Assembly (NCBI GenBank): GCA_020446945.1
Contig: JAGRDS010000013.1
Coordinates: 29,541-93,540 of the forward strand
Direction of reading: 5' to 3'
DNA length: 64,000 bases
DNA from: Parvularculaceae bacterium
GTDB taxonomy: Bacteria; Pseudomonadota; Alphaproteobacteria; Caulobacterales; Parvularculaceae
Shown here: positions 27,155 to 36,966 of the stretch, in pieces
How positions within the stretch are numbered: position 1 is the stretch's first letter
How the letters are laid out: each line of letters begins with the position of its first letter
The notes under the pieces: model-generated
Databases searched by the model: none
What the model was told of the DNA's origin: nothing
What the model saw: the letters and a program-made list of their open reading frames with translations, nothing else
Made by a program: the position numbers and the translations under genes

Positions 27155-29866
27155 ATGACAAAGACAATGCTTATCGATGCGGCGAACCCCGAAGAGGTCC
27201 GCGTCTGCGTTCTTCAAAACGGAAAAGTTGAAGACTTCGATTTCGAGTCGGCTTCGCGTAAGCCGCTTCGAGGAAACATCTACCTCGCAAGAGTGACGCG
27301 GGTCGAACCCTCGCTCCAGGCGGCGTTTGTAGAGTATGGCGGAAACCGTCACGGCTTTCTCGCCTTCAATGAAATCCATCCGGACTATTACCAGATCCCG
27401 GTTTCCGACCGTCAACAGCTTCAGGAAGCGGAAGCCGAAGAAGCCGCGCTCGCCGCCGCACTCAATCTCGCTGATGACGGCGAAGGCGACAGCCCGATCG
27501 ACGAGGTCGACGCCGCGCTTGAGCGCGAACGCGGCGCCCGCTCGCCCGACGATGAAAGCGACGGCGACGGCGAAGACCATGGAGAGGAAGGCCGCGGCGA
27601 GGAAGCCTCCGGCGAGGATGCGGGAGAACCGGCGGGCGAACTTTCCGCCGACGAGACGGAACACGCGAACGACGCGGCCGACGCCGGCGATCAGGACGAT
27701 GACGACGGCGAGGATGTCGCGTCGGACATGGAAATCATAGAGGCCGGTTCGGACGACGAGGACCGCCAGCAGGCCGACGATGAAGCCGATGAAGACGAAG
27801 CGGGCGAAGACGAAACAGATGAAGGCGAACGCCCGGCTGCGAAGGCGGCGAAATCCGGCGACGTCGCGCTCAGCAAGCTTTCCCGCGGGCAGTTGATCGA
27901 AAAATACAAGGAAGCGCGCCGCAAGCGCGCGCGCCTGCTGCGAAACTACAAAATCCAGGAGGTCGTAAAGCGTCGCCAGATCCTGCTGGTCCAGGCCGTC
28001 AAGGAAGAGCGCGGCAACAAGGGCGCGGCGCTGACGACGTATCTTTCCCTCGCGGGCCGGTATTGCGTTTTGATGCCGAACACGGCGCGCGGCGGCGGCA
28101 TCTCCCGAAAAATTCCGGTCGCCGCCGACCGCAAACGCCTGAAGCGGATCGTCGACGAACTCGAAGTCTCCGACGGCATGGGGCTTATCATCCGCACCGC
28201 CGGCGCCAAGCGGACAAAAGCGGAGATAAAGCGGGATTATGATTATCTCGTCAGGCTATGGGAGAATATTCGCACGCTGACGCTGAAGTCGATCGCGCCA
28301 TGCCTGATCTATGAAGAAGCGAGCCTGATCAAGCGCGCAATCCGGGATCTTTACGACAAGGACATTTCTTCCGTCCAGGTTGAAGGCGACAACGGATATC
28401 GTGAAGCCAAAGACTTCATGAAAATGCTGATGCCCTCGCACGCGAAAAACGTGCAGCCCTACAAGGACAAGACCCCGCTGTTCCTGAAACACGGCGTCGA
28501 ATCGCAACTCGACGCCATGTATCGTCCTACCGTTCGGCTGAAATCCGGCGGCTATATCGTTATCAATCAGACAGAGGCGCTGATCGCCATCGACGTGAAC
28601 TCCGGCAAGGCGACGCGCGAACGCAATATCGAACAGACTGCGTTGCGCACAAACCTTGAGGCGGCCGATGAAGCCGCGCGCCAGTGCCGATTGCGCGACC
28701 TTGCGGGCCTGATCGTCATCGACTTCATCGACATGGAGGAATCGCGGAACAACCGTTCCGTCGAAAAGCGTCTCAAAGACGCCCTGCGCGCCGATCGCGC
28801 GCGAATTCAGATGGGGCGGATTTCAGGTTTCGGCCTGCTCGAAATGTCGCGTCAGCGTCGCCGTTCGGGAATTGTCGACGGCACGACGCATATGTGCCCG
28901 ACCTGCGGCGGCGCCGGCGCCGTTCGATCTCACGAGATGGCCGCTCTTCGAATTTTGCGTTCGGCCGAACACGAAGCGCTATCGAGCAAGGCCGGCAATC
29001 TCCAGATACGCGCTGCGCTTGATGTGACGCTCTATATTCTCAATCACAAACGCGAATGGCTGCGCCGCATCGAAACCGACTACGGCGTTTCGATCGAACT
29101 GACTTCGGATTCGACGAAAGCCGGCGACAATTTCGAAATCGAGAAAACGGGCGTTCGCAGCGAAACCCCGCAGGCGCCGGTTGTTGTCCGCGCCGATACG
29201 ACGGAAACGATCGAACCCGACGACGCAGATGAGGTCGCAGACGATGGCGATGCGCAGGCCGGCGAAAAAGCGCAGGACGGCGAAGAAAAAAGCGGCCGGC
29301 GCCGACGCAGACGCCGGCGCAAACGCGCCGACGGAGCGGCCCGTCAATCCTCCGATAACGCAGACGCGCCGCCGCCCGCCGACGACGAAAACGGCGATGA
29401 GCAACCGTTTATAGAAGCAGCGACGGACGAAGACGACGCGCCGGCGCGCGACGAGGAAGAACGGCCGTCGAAAAAACGCCGCCGCCGCGGACGCAGGGGC
29501 GGCCGGCGCGGACGGCGCGCCGATCAAACGGGCGATAATGAGGACGACGCCGAAAAGTCCGCTGACGCGATCGGTCCCAATGATGATAACGCCGATGAAA
29601 ACGGCGAATCGTCCGGCGAAACGGCGCCGGAGGTCAGCGACGGCGTAGAGCCGGCGCCGGAAGAGATCGAAAGCGCAATTGCGCCGGACGAGGCGCCGCT
29701 TGCGCAAGAGCGGGACGAAACCCCCGCGCCGCAGGTCCGCCCCGCCGAAGCGGCGATTGAGGCGCCGCTTGAAGTTGAACCCGCGCGCCAACCGGCGGCG
29801 GCTGAAGACGCGCCCGCGCCCGCCAAATCGACGAGAAAAGGCTGGTGGAACCGGGCTTTGGGATGA
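27155..29866 (+). CDS. rne: Ribonuclease E
   Basis: A 903-residue endoribonuclease that starts mRNA decay and matures rRNA and tRNA. N-terminal catalytic half: MLIDAANPEEVRVCVLQNGKVEDFDFE, an S1 domain interrupted by a very acidic insertion of about 150 residues (about 90-240), 5'-sensor region, catalytic aspartates Asp480 (IAIDVNSGK) and Asp523 (VIDFID), and the zinc-link CPTC at 581-584. The C-terminal 250 residues are disordered, with arginine-rich patches (RRRRRRRKRADG-like; KKRRRRGRRGGRRGRR) between acidic stretches, as in degradosome scaffolds. Start chosen at MTKTMLIDA; MLIDA at 27167 is the alternative. Confidence 0.95.
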   Translation: MTKTMLIDAANPEEVRVCVLQNGKVEDFDFESASRKPLRGNIYLARVTRVEPSLQAAFVEYGGNRHGFLAFNEIHPDYYQIPVSDRQQLQEAEAEEAALAAALNLADDGEGDSPIDEVDAALERERGARSPDDESDGDGEDHGEEGRGEEASGEDAGEPAGELSADETEHANDAADAGDQDDDDGEDVASDMEIIEAGSDDEDRQQADDEADEDEAGEDETDEGERPAAKAAKSGDVALSKLSRGQLIEKYKEARRKRARLLRNYKIQEVVKRRQILLVQAVKEERGNKGAALTTYLSLAGRYCVLMPNTARGGGISRKIPVAADRKRLKRIVDELEVSDGMGLIIRTAGAKRTKAEIKRDYDYLVRLWENIRTLTLKSIAPCLIYEEASLIKRAIRDLYDKDISSVQVEGDNGYREAKDFMKMLMPSHAKNVQPYKDKTPLFLKHGVESQLDAMYRPTVRLKSGGYIVINQTEALIAIDVNSGKATRERNIEQTALRTNLEAADEAARQCRLRDLAGLIVIDFIDMEESRNNRSVEKRLKDALRADRARIQMGRISGFGLLEMSRQRRRSGIVDGTTHMCPTCGGAGAVRSHEMAALRILRSAEHEALSSKAGNLQIRAALDVTLYILNHKREWLRRIETDYGVSIELTSDSTKAGDNFEIEKTGVRSETPQAPVVVRADTTETIEPDDADEVADDGDAQAGEKAQDGEEKSGRRRRRRRRKRADGAARQSSDNADAPPPADDENGDEQPFIEAATDEDDAPARDEEERPSKKRRRRGRRGGRRGRRADQTGDNEDDAEKSADAIGPNDDNADENGESSGETAPEVSDGVEPAPEEIESAIAPDEAPLAQERDETPAPQVRPAEAAIEAPLEVEPARQPAAAEDAPAPAKSTRKGWWNRALG

Positions 29867-29872
29867 ATTCAC

Positions 29873-29909
29873 CGCGTGAAAGGCGGTCACATTTCCGCCA
29901 TTTCACGCG
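29873..29909 (+). repeat. Strong hairpin downstream of rne
   Basis: A 14-bp stem begins seven bases after the rne stop: CGCGTGAAAGGCGG (29873-29886) pairs with CCGCCATTTCACGCG (29895-29909) with a single bulged T, loop of eight bases. No U-run follows, so it may be a Rho-dependent or 3'-end-protecting structure. It could terminate or attenuate transcription into the protease gene at 29952. Confidence 0.65.
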
Positions 29910-29951
29910 ACCAGTCTTGAAGCGAATGGCCGTATCCGCTTGGGTTGATCG

Positions 29952-31370
29952 ATGAGTTTCGTGAAGTACGCAAAAATCGCCATTGCGAGCGCGATTGCGG
30001 CGATCTGCCTTGCGGCGAACGCATCCGCGCAGACCTTGCTTCGCGACGCCGAGATCGAGCAATTCCTGGATGATTATTCGCGGCCCGTATTTAAAGCCGC
30101 CGGACTGCCCGCCGATCAGATTCATATTCTGTTGATCGGCGATCAGTCCTTCAACGCTTTCGCCGGCGGACTTGTCATGGGTGTTAATACGGGGCTGCTG
30201 ACGATGTCGGAAACGCCCCGGCAAATACAGGGCGTCATCGCACACGAGGCGGGACATATCGCAGGCGGCCATTCGGCGCGTTCGGATGAAGCCATCGCTT
30301 CGGCGACGCGGCCAATGCTGCTCAGTCTCGTTCTGGCGGCCGGCGCAATCGCCGCCGGCGCGCCGGATGCAGGCGTCGGCATCCTGGGGCTTGGACAGAC
30401 AATCGGCATTGCAAACGCGCTCAAATACAGCCGCGGCCAGGAATCGAGCGCCGATCAGGCCGCGCTGACTTATCTGAACGCGATCGGCCGGTCCGGCGCC
30501 GGCCTTGTCGAGTCATTCAAAAATCTCAGCAATGAGCAGATCATACACGGGCGGCGCATCAACCCGTATATGCAGACCCACCCGCTCGCGCTGCAACGTG
30601 TGACGGCGCTCGAGGAAAGGGCGAAAACCTCGCCCTTTTACGATGTCGAGGATTCGCCCGAAGAAATAGAACGCCTGCGCTTAATACAAGCCAAGATAAA
30701 AGGCTTTATGCAGGACGCGAATTCGACATTGCGCGAATATCCTTATTCCGACCAGTCGGAACCGGCGCATTACGCGCGCGCCGTCGCCTATTACCGTTCG
30801 GCCGATCTGGAACGCGCCCTCAGTGAAATCAACCGGCTTCTCGCCGATCATCCGGACAATCCCTATTACAACGAACTCAAGGGGCAGATGCTGTTCGAAT
30901 TCGGCCGCATCGACGAATCGATCGAACCGCACCGCAAATCTGTGGAGCTCGCGCCCGGAAAAGCGCTTTTGCTGATCAACCTCGCGCGGGCGCTTTCCGC
31001 AACCGAAGAACCCGGCAAACTCCAGGAATCGGTGAAAGACCTGAAATCCGCTTTGTTGCTGGAGCCGGACAATTCGTTCGGCTGGTTCGAACTGGCGCGC
31101 GCTTACGGCGCACTCGGAGAGGAGCCGTTGGCCGACCTGGCGATGGCGGAATCTCATTACAATTCGGGATCAAAGCAGCAAGCGGCCAGTTTCGCGATGC
31201 GCGCGCGCACAAAACTGCAAAGCGGGACGCCGGAATGGCGCCAGGCGACGGATATCATCGTTGCAAGCCTTGGATCGGATCCCGCAGCGGGCGGAAAACG
31301 CGATACGCGCGCGCCGGCGCCGAAACCGGAAACGGAACGCCGGCCCGGCGAAGTTCCGGACCCGCAATAG
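29952..31370 (+). CDS. M48 zinc metalloprotease with TPR repeats (BepA-like)
   Basis: A 472-residue periplasmic protease/chaperone. Signal peptide (about 1-26, ending NASAQ), M48 domain with HEAGH (98-102) and the third ligand Glu164 in ESSADQAA, then TPR-type helices (about 265-420; AVAYYRSADLERALSEINRLL, ELKGQMLFEFGRIDESI). BepA/YfgC in E. coli monitors outer-membrane protein assembly, especially LptD. The C-terminus is a short charged tail. Followed 60 bases later by a DsbA-like gene, fitting a shared envelope-quality role. Confidence 0.93.
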   Translation: MSFVKYAKIAIASAIAAICLAANASAQTLLRDAEIEQFLDDYSRPVFKAAGLPADQIHILLIGDQSFNAFAGGLVMGVNTGLLTMSETPRQIQGVIAHEAGHIAGGHSARSDEAIASATRPMLLSLVLAAGAIAAGAPDAGVGILGLGQTIGIANALKYSRGQESSADQAALTYLNAIGRSGAGLVESFKNLSNEQIIHGRRINPYMQTHPLALQRVTALEERAKTSPFYDVEDSPEEIERLRLIQAKIKGFMQDANSTLREYPYSDQSEPAHYARAVAYYRSADLERALSEINRLLADHPDNPYYNELKGQMLFEFGRIDESIEPHRKSVELAPGKALLLINLARALSATEEPGKLQESVKDLKSALLLEPDNSFGWFELARAYGALGEEPLADLAMAESHYNSGSKQQAASFAMRARTKLQSGTPEWRQATDIIVASLGSDPAAGGKRDTRAPAPKPETERRPGEVPDPQ

Positions 31371-31430
31371 AATTTGACATCCCGGCGAAATTGAACCGAT
31401 AGAATCCGACGCGCTCATGAGGCTCAAACG

Positions 31431-32198
31431 ATGAAGCAACGAATTTTGATAATAGCCGCCCTAATGGGCTCGGCGTTTTTCGGCGCGATCGGCGCGAATG
31501 TGCTTTTGGCTCAGCAGTCGAAACGCGAGGCGCCGGGAGACCTTGATCGCGAGGCGATCGCCGAAATCGTTCGCGAGACTTTAAGGGAAGACCCTTCGAT
31601 TATCGTCGAAGCGCTTAATCTTTATTCGGAAAATCACGTCAAGGACACGGTCGTCCGCTACCTGCCCGAATTCCTGTCTGAGAAAAGCGGATACGTCACG
31701 GGCAAAAACCCGGCGGCGGCGAAAGTCGCCGTCATTGAGCTGTTCGATTATCATTGCGGGTTTTGCAAAAGAAGCGCCGAATTCGTGCGCGACCTCACCA
31801 AAAGCGACGCGGCGGTGAAAGTTGCGTTTCGTGAATTTCCGATCTTGCGCGAAGAATCCGATACAGCCAGCCGGTACGCGCTCGCCGCCCGCGAGCAGGG
31901 AAAATATTCCGAACTGCATTTTGCAATGCTGAAGGAAACCGGCGTCGTCACGAAAGAGCGTATCCACGAAATTGCAAAAAAGCTCGGCCTTGACGTAAAG
32001 AAGCTGGAGGCCGACTCGCAAAATCCGGAATTTTCATCCTATATTGCGACGGATCGTCAGGCCGCGCAGGAACTCGGCATTGACGGTACGCCGACATTCA
32101 TCGTCGCATCACTCGACGGTTCATTTGTCGAAATCATTCCCGGTTATCGTCCGGACGATGTGAAGGCGGCGATCGCGGAAGCGAAGAAACAGCGCTGA
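31431..32198 (+). CDS. DsbA-family thiol-disulfide oxidoreductase
   Basis: A 255-residue periplasmic thioredoxin-fold protein. N-terminal signal/anchor (about 5-27), a helical segment (about 35-70, REAIAEIVRETLREDPSIIVEAL) seen in ScsC/Com1-like proteins, then the thioredoxin domain with CGFC at 109-112 and the cis-Pro loop GTPTFIV. It probably oxidises or isomerises disulfides. The extra N-terminal helix suggests oligomerisation as in ScsC-type isomerases. Convergent with thiG with four bases between stops. Confidence 0.92.
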   Translation: MKQRILIIAALMGSAFFGAIGANVLLAQQSKREAPGDLDREAIAEIVRETLREDPSIIVEALNLYSENHVKDTVVRYLPEFLSEKSGYVTGKNPAAAKVAVIELFDYHCGFCKRSAEFVRDLTKSDAAVKVAFREFPILREESDTASRYALAAREQGKYSELHFAMLKETGVVTKERIHEIAKKLGLDVKKLEADSQNPEFSSYIATDRQAAQELGIDGTPTFIVASLDGSFVEIIPGYRPDDVKAAIAEAKKQR

Positions 32199-32202
32199 CC
32201 GC

Positions 32203-32973
32203 TCAGATCAGGCCGGCGAGCGGCGAAGAAGGATCGGCGTATTTCTTCTTCGCCATGCGCCCGGCGAGATAGGCTTCGCGCCCGGCGATGACTGCGTGAC
32301 GCATCGCCGACGCCATCAATATCGGATCTTTCGCTTCGGCGATCGCCGTATTCATCAAAACGCCGTCGCATCCAAGCTCCATCGCGAAAGCGGCGTCGGA
32401 CGCGGTGCCGACGCCGGCGTCGACGATAACGGGTACGCGCGACTGCTCAACGATAAGGCGAATATTGACGGGGTTTAAAATTCCAAGCCCCGAGCCGATC
32501 AACGATCCGAGCGGCATGATCGCGCAGCACCCCGCATCTTCCAGCTTGCGCGCGTAAACGGGATCGTCAGAGCAATAGACCATGACCTCAAAGCCCTCGC
32601 TGATGAGGAGCCTGGCCGCTTTCAACGTTTCCTCCATCTCCGGATAGAGCGTTTTCTGGTCGGCGAGAACTTCTAGCTTCACCAGCGACCAGTCCCCCGC
32701 CTCTCGCGCAAGGCGCAAGGTGCGGACGGCCTCCTCGGCGGTGAAACAGCCGGCCGTATTCGGCAGGTAAACGTATTTCTTCGGATCGATGTAATCGACG
32801 AGCATCGGCTTGTCGCGATCCGTCAGGTTCACGCGCCGCACGGCGACCGTGACCATCTCGGCGCCGGCGGCCTCGGCGGCGCGCGCGTTTTCTTCGTAGG
32901 TCTTGTACTTTCCTGTGCCGATGATCAGGCGCGAGCTGAATTCGCGGCCGGCGATTGTGAGCGACGAGGACAA
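32203..32973 (-). CDS. thiG: Thiazole synthase
   Basis: A 256-residue TIM-barrel enzyme that builds the thiazole ring of thiamine from DXP, dehydroglycine and ThiS thiocarboxylate. Key blocks: [24 protein letters not shown], Schiff-base lysine in LVKLEVL, GLGILNP and [27 protein letters not shown]. The start is best placed at TTG 32973, because GGAGGAGG lies just upstream (over the end of thiS) and this gives the usual length; the ATG at 33006 would sit inside thiS. Its thiocarboxylate donor ThiS is encoded directly upstream; glycine oxidase is 10 kb away. Confidence 0.94.
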   Translation of the reverse strand: MSSSLTIAGREFSSRLIIGTGKYKTYEENARAAEAAGAEMVTVAVRRVNLTDRDKPMLVDYIDPKKYVYLPNTAGCFTAEEAVRTLRLAREAGDWSLVKLEVLADQKTLYPEMEETLKAARLLISEGFEVMVYCSDDPVYARKLEDAGCCAIMPLGSLIGSGLGILNPVNIRLIVEQSRVPVIVDAGVGTASDAAFAMELGCDGVLMNTAIAEAKDPILMASAMRHAVIAGREAYLAGRMAKKKYADPSSPLAGLI

Positions 32974-32974
32974 A

Positions 32975-33175
32975 TCAACCTCCTCCAACAAAATGGACGA
33001 TCTCAAACCGGTCGCCGTCGGCTATCGCCGTATTTCCATAAGCGGACTTTGGAACGATTTCGAGATTGCGCTCGACCGCGAGTTTGCGCGGTTCAAGGCC
33101 GAGCCGTTCGATAAGGTCGAGGACCGTCGCCGCCCCTTCGATCCGCATCGATTCTCCGTTAATTTGCAGTTCCAC
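32975..33175 (-). CDS. thiS: Sulfur carrier protein ThiS
   Basis: A 66-residue ubiquitin-like protein ending in the required Gly-Gly (FVGGG) whose thiocarboxylate donates sulfur to the thiazole ring. The GTG start at 33175 (VELQING) gives the standard ThiS length and ubiquitin-like pattern; a longer frame from a TTG at 33229 adds residues unlike the family. Its final codons contain the ribosome site of thiG, so the two are coupled. Divergent from aroQ. Confidence 0.88.
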   Translation of the reverse strand: MELQINGESMRIEGAATVLDLIERLGLEPRKLAVERNLEIVPKSAYGNTAIADGDRFEIVHFVGGG

Positions 33176-33291
33176 AATCGACCGCCGTTTGCACTCGGAT
33201 AACGAACGCAGTTGTATGTGTAGGCTCAACGCTGCGGTTGCAAGCGCCGAACCCCTATGAGCTTACGCGCCGCGAAAGGAACGCGCCGGAT

Positions 33292-33753
33292 ATGACGATC
33301 CCGGATATGACGATTTACGTGCTGAATGGTCCGAACCTCAACCTGCTGGGGACGCGCGAGCCGGAAATCTACGGCGCCGCGAGCCTCGACGATATTCGCT
33401 CAGCCGTATCGGATGCGGCGCGCGGACGCGGCGCGAGCGTCGAGTTCCGACAGTCGAACCATGAGGGCGTCCTCATAGACTGGGTTCAGGAGGCTGCGGG
33501 CAAGGCGGCCGGCCTGATCGTCAACCCCGGCGCTTACACCCATACCTCGATCGCCCTTCACGACGCGCTCAAAACCGTGAAAATCCCGAAGATCGAACTC
33601 CACCTCTCCAACATTCATGCGCGGGAGGCTTTTCGGCGCCATTCCTATATCAGCCCCGCCGTGGACGCGGTTATCTGCGGCCTCGGCGCACAAGGTTACC
33701 TGACAGCGCTTGACGCCCTCATCCGGCTCATCGACAAGAAACCCTTTCCCTAG
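33292..33753 (+). CDS. aroQ: 3-dehydroquinate dehydratase, type II
   Basis: A 153-residue dodecameric shikimate-pathway enzyme removing water from 3-dehydroquinate. Signature [21 protein letters not shown], with the catalytic Tyr in that loop, [23 protein letters not shown] and [21 protein letters not shown]. Start at 33292 follows AAAGGA; an in-frame ATG at 33307 gives the more usual 148 residues. Followed by accB-accC 26 bases on, a gene order seen in many proteobacteria. Confidence 0.96.
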   Translation: MTIPDMTIYVLNGPNLNLLGTREPEIYGAASLDDIRSAVSDAARGRGASVEFRQSNHEGVLIDWVQEAAGKAAGLIVNPGAYTHTSIALHDALKTVKIPKIELHLSNIHAREAFRRHSYISPAVDAVICGLGAQGYLTALDALIRLIDKKPFP

Positions 33754-33779
33754 ACGGCCAAAGGGGGCCCAAAGGCACA

Positions 33780-34259
33780 ATGAGCGCCTATAAACCGAAT
33801 TCGATGGAAGCGGCGTGGATACGCGAACTCGCAGCGATCCTGGATCAGACCGGTCTCACAGAGATCGAGATCGAAAAATCCGATTTTCGGGTTCGCGTCG
33901 CGCGGGGACCGGCCGGCCCGGCGATCGCCTACGCGCCCGGTTCTGCGCCCGCGCTCCCCGCCGCAGCAGCGCCCGCCCCGGCCGATAGGCCCGCCGCGCA
34001 GGCCGAGACGCCGGCGGCGCCGCTCGCCGGCGTCGTAAACTCGCCCATGGTCGGCACGGTCTACCTTTCGCCCTCGCCGGGCGCCGATCCTTTCGTGAAG
34101 GTCGGCGACAAGGTCGCAGAAGGCCAGACCCTGATGATCGTCGAAGCGATGAAGACGATGAACCCGATCGCCGCCCCCTCAGCCGGCGTCGTCAAGCAGA
34201 TCCTCGTCCGCGATGCGCAGCCGGTCGAATTCGGCGAGCCGCTGATCGCCGTCGAATAA
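33780..34259 (+). CDS. accB: Biotin carboxyl carrier protein of acetyl-CoA carboxylase
   Basis: A 159-residue carrier in fatty acid synthesis. N-terminal dimerisation segment, Ala/Pro-rich linker (about 45-85) and C-terminal biotinyl domain with the biotin-accepting Lys125 in EAMKTMN (usual form EAMKMMN). The thumb [14 protein letters not shown] is present. 32 bases upstream of accC. Confidence 0.96.
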   Translation: MSAYKPNSMEAAWIRELAAILDQTGLTEIEIEKSDFRVRVARGPAGPAIAYAPGSAPALPAAAAPAPADRPAAQAETPAAPLAGVVNSPMVGTVYLSPSPGADPFVKVGDKVAEGQTLMIVEAMKTMNPIAAPSAGVVKQILVRDAQPVEFGEPLIAVE

Positions 34260-34291
34260 TTACAGCGCACGTCAAAAATCTGGGCGCAGAC

Positions 34292-35641
34292 ATGTTTCAA
34301 AAAGTCCTAATTGCCAACCGAGGCGAAATTGCGCTGCGCGTTCACCGGGCGTGCAAGGAACTCGGCGTATCGACGGTCGCGATACATTCGACGGCCGACA
34401 CCGAGGCGCTGCACGTAAAGCTCGCAGACGAAAGCGTTTGCATCGGACCGCCCGCGCCCAAGGACAGCTACCTGAATATCCCGGCGATCATATCGGCGGC
34501 CGAAATCACGAACGCCGACGCTATCCATCCCGGTTACGGCTTCCTGTCCGAAAATGCGCGTTTCGCAGACATCATAGCCGCCCACAATATCACCTTTATC
34601 GGTCCTGATGCGGAGCATATCCGCGTGATGGGCGACAAGATTTCGGCGAAGGAAGCCGCAGGCGGCGCCGGCATTCCGCTCGTTCCGGGAAGCGACGGCG
34701 AAGTCGTCTCGCTCGAAGACGCCAAAAAATGCGCCGAAAAAATCGGGTATCCGGTTCTCGTCAAAGCCGCGTCCGGCGGCGGCGGGCGCGGCATGAAAGT
34801 CGCCAAAACGGCGGACCATCTCGCCGAAGCGCTTTCGACGGCGAAGGCGGAAGCCAAGGCGGCGTTCGGCGACGACGCGGTCTATATCGAGAAATATCTC
34901 GGGCGCCCGCGCCATATCGAAATACAGATCATCGCCGACAGTCACGGCAATGTCGTTCAACTTGGCGAGCGCGACTGTTCGTTGCAGCGTCGCCACCAGA
35001 AAGTTCTTGAAGAGGCGCTATCGCCGGCGCTGACGCCGGCCGAACGCCAGGAAATCGGCGAGATCGCCCGCGCGGCGATCGCCAAACTCGGCTATCTCGG
35101 CGCCGGCACGATCGAGTTTCTGTACGAAAACGGGCGCTTTTATTTCATTGAAATGAATACGCGCCTCCAGGTCGAACATCCGATCACCGAACAGGTGACG
35201 CGCATCGACCTCGTGCGCGAACAAATCAGGATTGCGGCCGGCATGCCTTTATCTTTCACCCAGGAAGACGTCTCGTTTCGCGGCCACGCGATCGAGTGCC
35301 GGATCAACGCCGAAGACCCGAAAACATTCAGGCCGTCGCCGGGCGAGATCACCTATTTCCATGCGCCGGGCGGACCGGGCGTTCGCTTCGACAGCGCGAT
35401 TTATACGGGCTACAAAATCCCGCCCTATTACGACTCGATGATCGGCAAGCTTATCGTTTTCGCCGACGATCGCGAAACCTGCATCAAACGGCTTCGCCGG
35501 TGCCTCGACGAATTGCAGCTCAACGGCATCGACACGACGATTCCATTGTTCAAGGACTTGATAGAACAGCCGGATTTTCTGAACGGCGACTATCACATCC
35601 ATTGGCTCGAAGAATGGCTCGGCGGCGCGGACAAACAATAA
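34292..35641 (+). CDS. accC: Biotin carboxylase subunit of acetyl-CoA carboxylase
   Basis: A 449-residue ATP-grasp enzyme that carboxylates the biotin on Acc[21 protein letters not shown] begins the preATP fold; the glycine-rich ATP loop [13 protein letters not shown], the catalytic [14 protein letters not shown] and RINAEDP are intact. Length is standard. Forms an operon with accB; the carboxyltransferase genes are not here. Confidence 0.97.
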   Translation: MFQKVLIANRGEIALRVHRACKELGVSTVAIHSTADTEALHVKLADESVCIGPPAPKDSYLNIPAIISAAEITNADAIHPGYGFLSENARFADIIAAHNITFIGPDAEHIRVMGDKISAKEAAGGAGIPLVPGSDGEVVSLEDAKKCAEKIGYPVLVKAASGGGGRGMKVAKTADHLAEALSTAKAEAKAAFGDDAVYIEKYLGRPRHIEIQIIADSHGNVVQLGERDCSLQRRHQKVLEEALSPALTPAERQEIGEIARAAIAKLGYLGAGTIEFLYENGRFYFIEMNTRLQVEHPITEQVTRIDLVREQIRIAAGMPLSFTQEDVSFRGHAIECRINAEDPKTFRPSPGEITYFHAPGGPGVRFDSAIYTGYKIPPYYDSMIGKLIVFADDRETCIKRLRRCLDELQLNGIDTTIPLFKDLIEQPDFLNGDYHIHWLEEWLGGADKQ

Positions 35642-35686
35642 GGATCGCGGCTTGCGGCGCGGCGCGGCGTATCCGATAATTTCGAT

Positions 35687-36352
35687 ATGCCGCGCGACGC
35701 TTCGGGAAAAATCGATCCGGAAGAGCTTTTAAGGGCTTATACGCTTGGCTATTTCCCGATGGCCCGCTCGCGAAACGATGACGCCGCTTTATGGGTGCTG
35801 CCCGACTTTCGCGGAATATTGCCGCTCGACAGGGCGCGCGCGCCGCGCCGCCTGATCCGAACGCTAAAGCGGGGCGGGTTCGATGTTTGCGTCGATACGG
35901 CGTTCGGCGAGGTTATCGCCGCCTGCGCGCGCACATCCAAAGGGCGCGAGGATACCTGGATCAATCACGCCATCGAAGAAGTCTATCACGAGCTTCATCT
36001 GATGGGCGTTGCGCACAGCGTCGAATGCCGGCGCGGCGGGCGCCTGGTCGGCGGGCTGTACGGCGTCGCCATCGGCGCGATATTTTGCGGCGAAAGCATG
36101 TTTTCTCTAGAGCGCGACGCCAGCAAAATCGCAATGCTGCACCTGATTGCGCGGTTGAAAACCGGCGGTTTCCGGCTTCTCGATACGCAGTTCCATACAG
36201 AGCATCTTGGACAGTTCGGCGTAATAGAATGTCAGGATACGGACTATCAACGCATGCTTGAGGAATTCATTCCCATGAAGGCGGATTTCAACGCCGCACC
36301 GCGTCAATTGTCGATTGAAACCGTTTTGCAGTCGATAACCCAGACGTCGTAA
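35687..36352 (+). CDS. aat: Leucyl/phenylalanyl-tRNA--protein transferase
   Basis: A 221-residue enzyme of the N-end rule that adds Leu or Phe to proteins beginning with Lys or Arg, marking them for ClpAP. Family blocks: YTLGYFPMARSR, WINHAIEEVYHELHLMGVAHSVE, GGLYGVAIGAIFCGESMFS and LLDTQFHTEHLGQFG. It runs 49 bases into the convergent DUF2155 gene. Confidence 0.95.
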   Translation: MPRDASGKIDPEELLRAYTLGYFPMARSRNDDAALWVLPDFRGILPLDRARAPRRLIRTLKRGGFDVCVDTAFGEVIAACARTSKGREDTWINHAIEEVYHELHLMGVAHSVECRRGGRLVGGLYGVAIGAIFCGESMFSLERDASKIAMLHLIARLKTGGFRLLDTQFHTEHLGQFGVIECQDTDYQRMLEEFIPMKADFNAAPRQLSIETVLQSITQTS

Positions 36353-36966
36353 ACGGGATGCTCAAGCCCGTTCAATGCGGGACTGGAAGCGAACATCCAC
36401 CCGCTGAAAATCATATTCGCCGGAAGTTTGCGCGCGTCCGGTTGCGTCGCGTCGCCGGGCGCGGGCGTGGTTTGCGCCGCCTGCAAATTCCCTTCACCCT
36501 GCGCGCCGGCTTCTTCCAGTGCGCCTGACGCATCCTGCGCGCCTGAGGAATGCGCTTCAGCCGCAAGGGGCCCGTCGGGCTTGATGTCGGATTTGCGCGC
36601 GCCGCCGATATCGACAATTTCAAGAAATGCGGTCGTTTCCGGAAATTCTTCCGGCGGGCGTTTGTCGCAGAACCGCGGCGTCAGTTCGAGCGAGCCGTAA
36701 CGCGCCGTTTCGTTCATGTTGACGACAATATCGGTGTATTTCGCCGTCACCTTGTTCAATGCGCGCAGCGTCACGGAAACAGGCTCGCGCTGCGCGACTG
36801 AACCGATATCCGGGAAATCCGAATCCGCGCCTTTTGAAAGAATATCGAGTTCGCTCGGCCCTTCGGGCGCGGCGCCAAGACCATCAAGCGCCGGATCGGG
36901 TTCCTGCGCGCCCGCGCAGGCCAAAAACGCTACAGCCGCAGCCGAATACGCAACACGTCTCATCAC
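36304..36966 (-). CDS. DUF2155 domain protein
   Basis: A 220-residue exported protein: signal peptide (about 1-20), acidic low-complexity region, then the DUF2155 domain in two parts, VTLRALNKVTAKYTDIVVNMNETARYGSLELTPRFCDKR and IFSGWMFASSPALNGLEHPVYDVWVIDCK, with an Ala/Gln-rich insert between. Function unknown, but it is almost always beside mlaD and the NDUFA12-type gene in alphaproteobacteria, as here. The two cysteines (FCDKR, IDCK) may form a disulfide. Its last 49 bases overlap aat on the other strand. Its start overlaps the mlaD stop by four bases. Confidence 0.88.
   Translation of the reverse strand: MMRRVAYSAAAVAFLACAGAQEPDPALDGLGAAPEGPSELDILSKGADSDFPDIGSVAQREPVSVTLRALNKVTAKYTDIVVNMNETARYGSLELTPRFCDKRPPEEFPETTAFLEIVDIGGARKSDIKPDGPLAAEAHSSGAQDASGALEEAGAQGEGNLQAAQTTPAPGDATQPDARKLPANMIFSGWMFASSPALNGLEHPVYDVWVIDCKTVSIDN

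Noticed and set aside
28979..29890. A 303-codon minus-strand frame opposite the RNase E tail
   Set aside because: Composed of Arg/Phe/Val/Gly runs that are the complement of the low-complexity acidic/basic tail; no start signals or domains.
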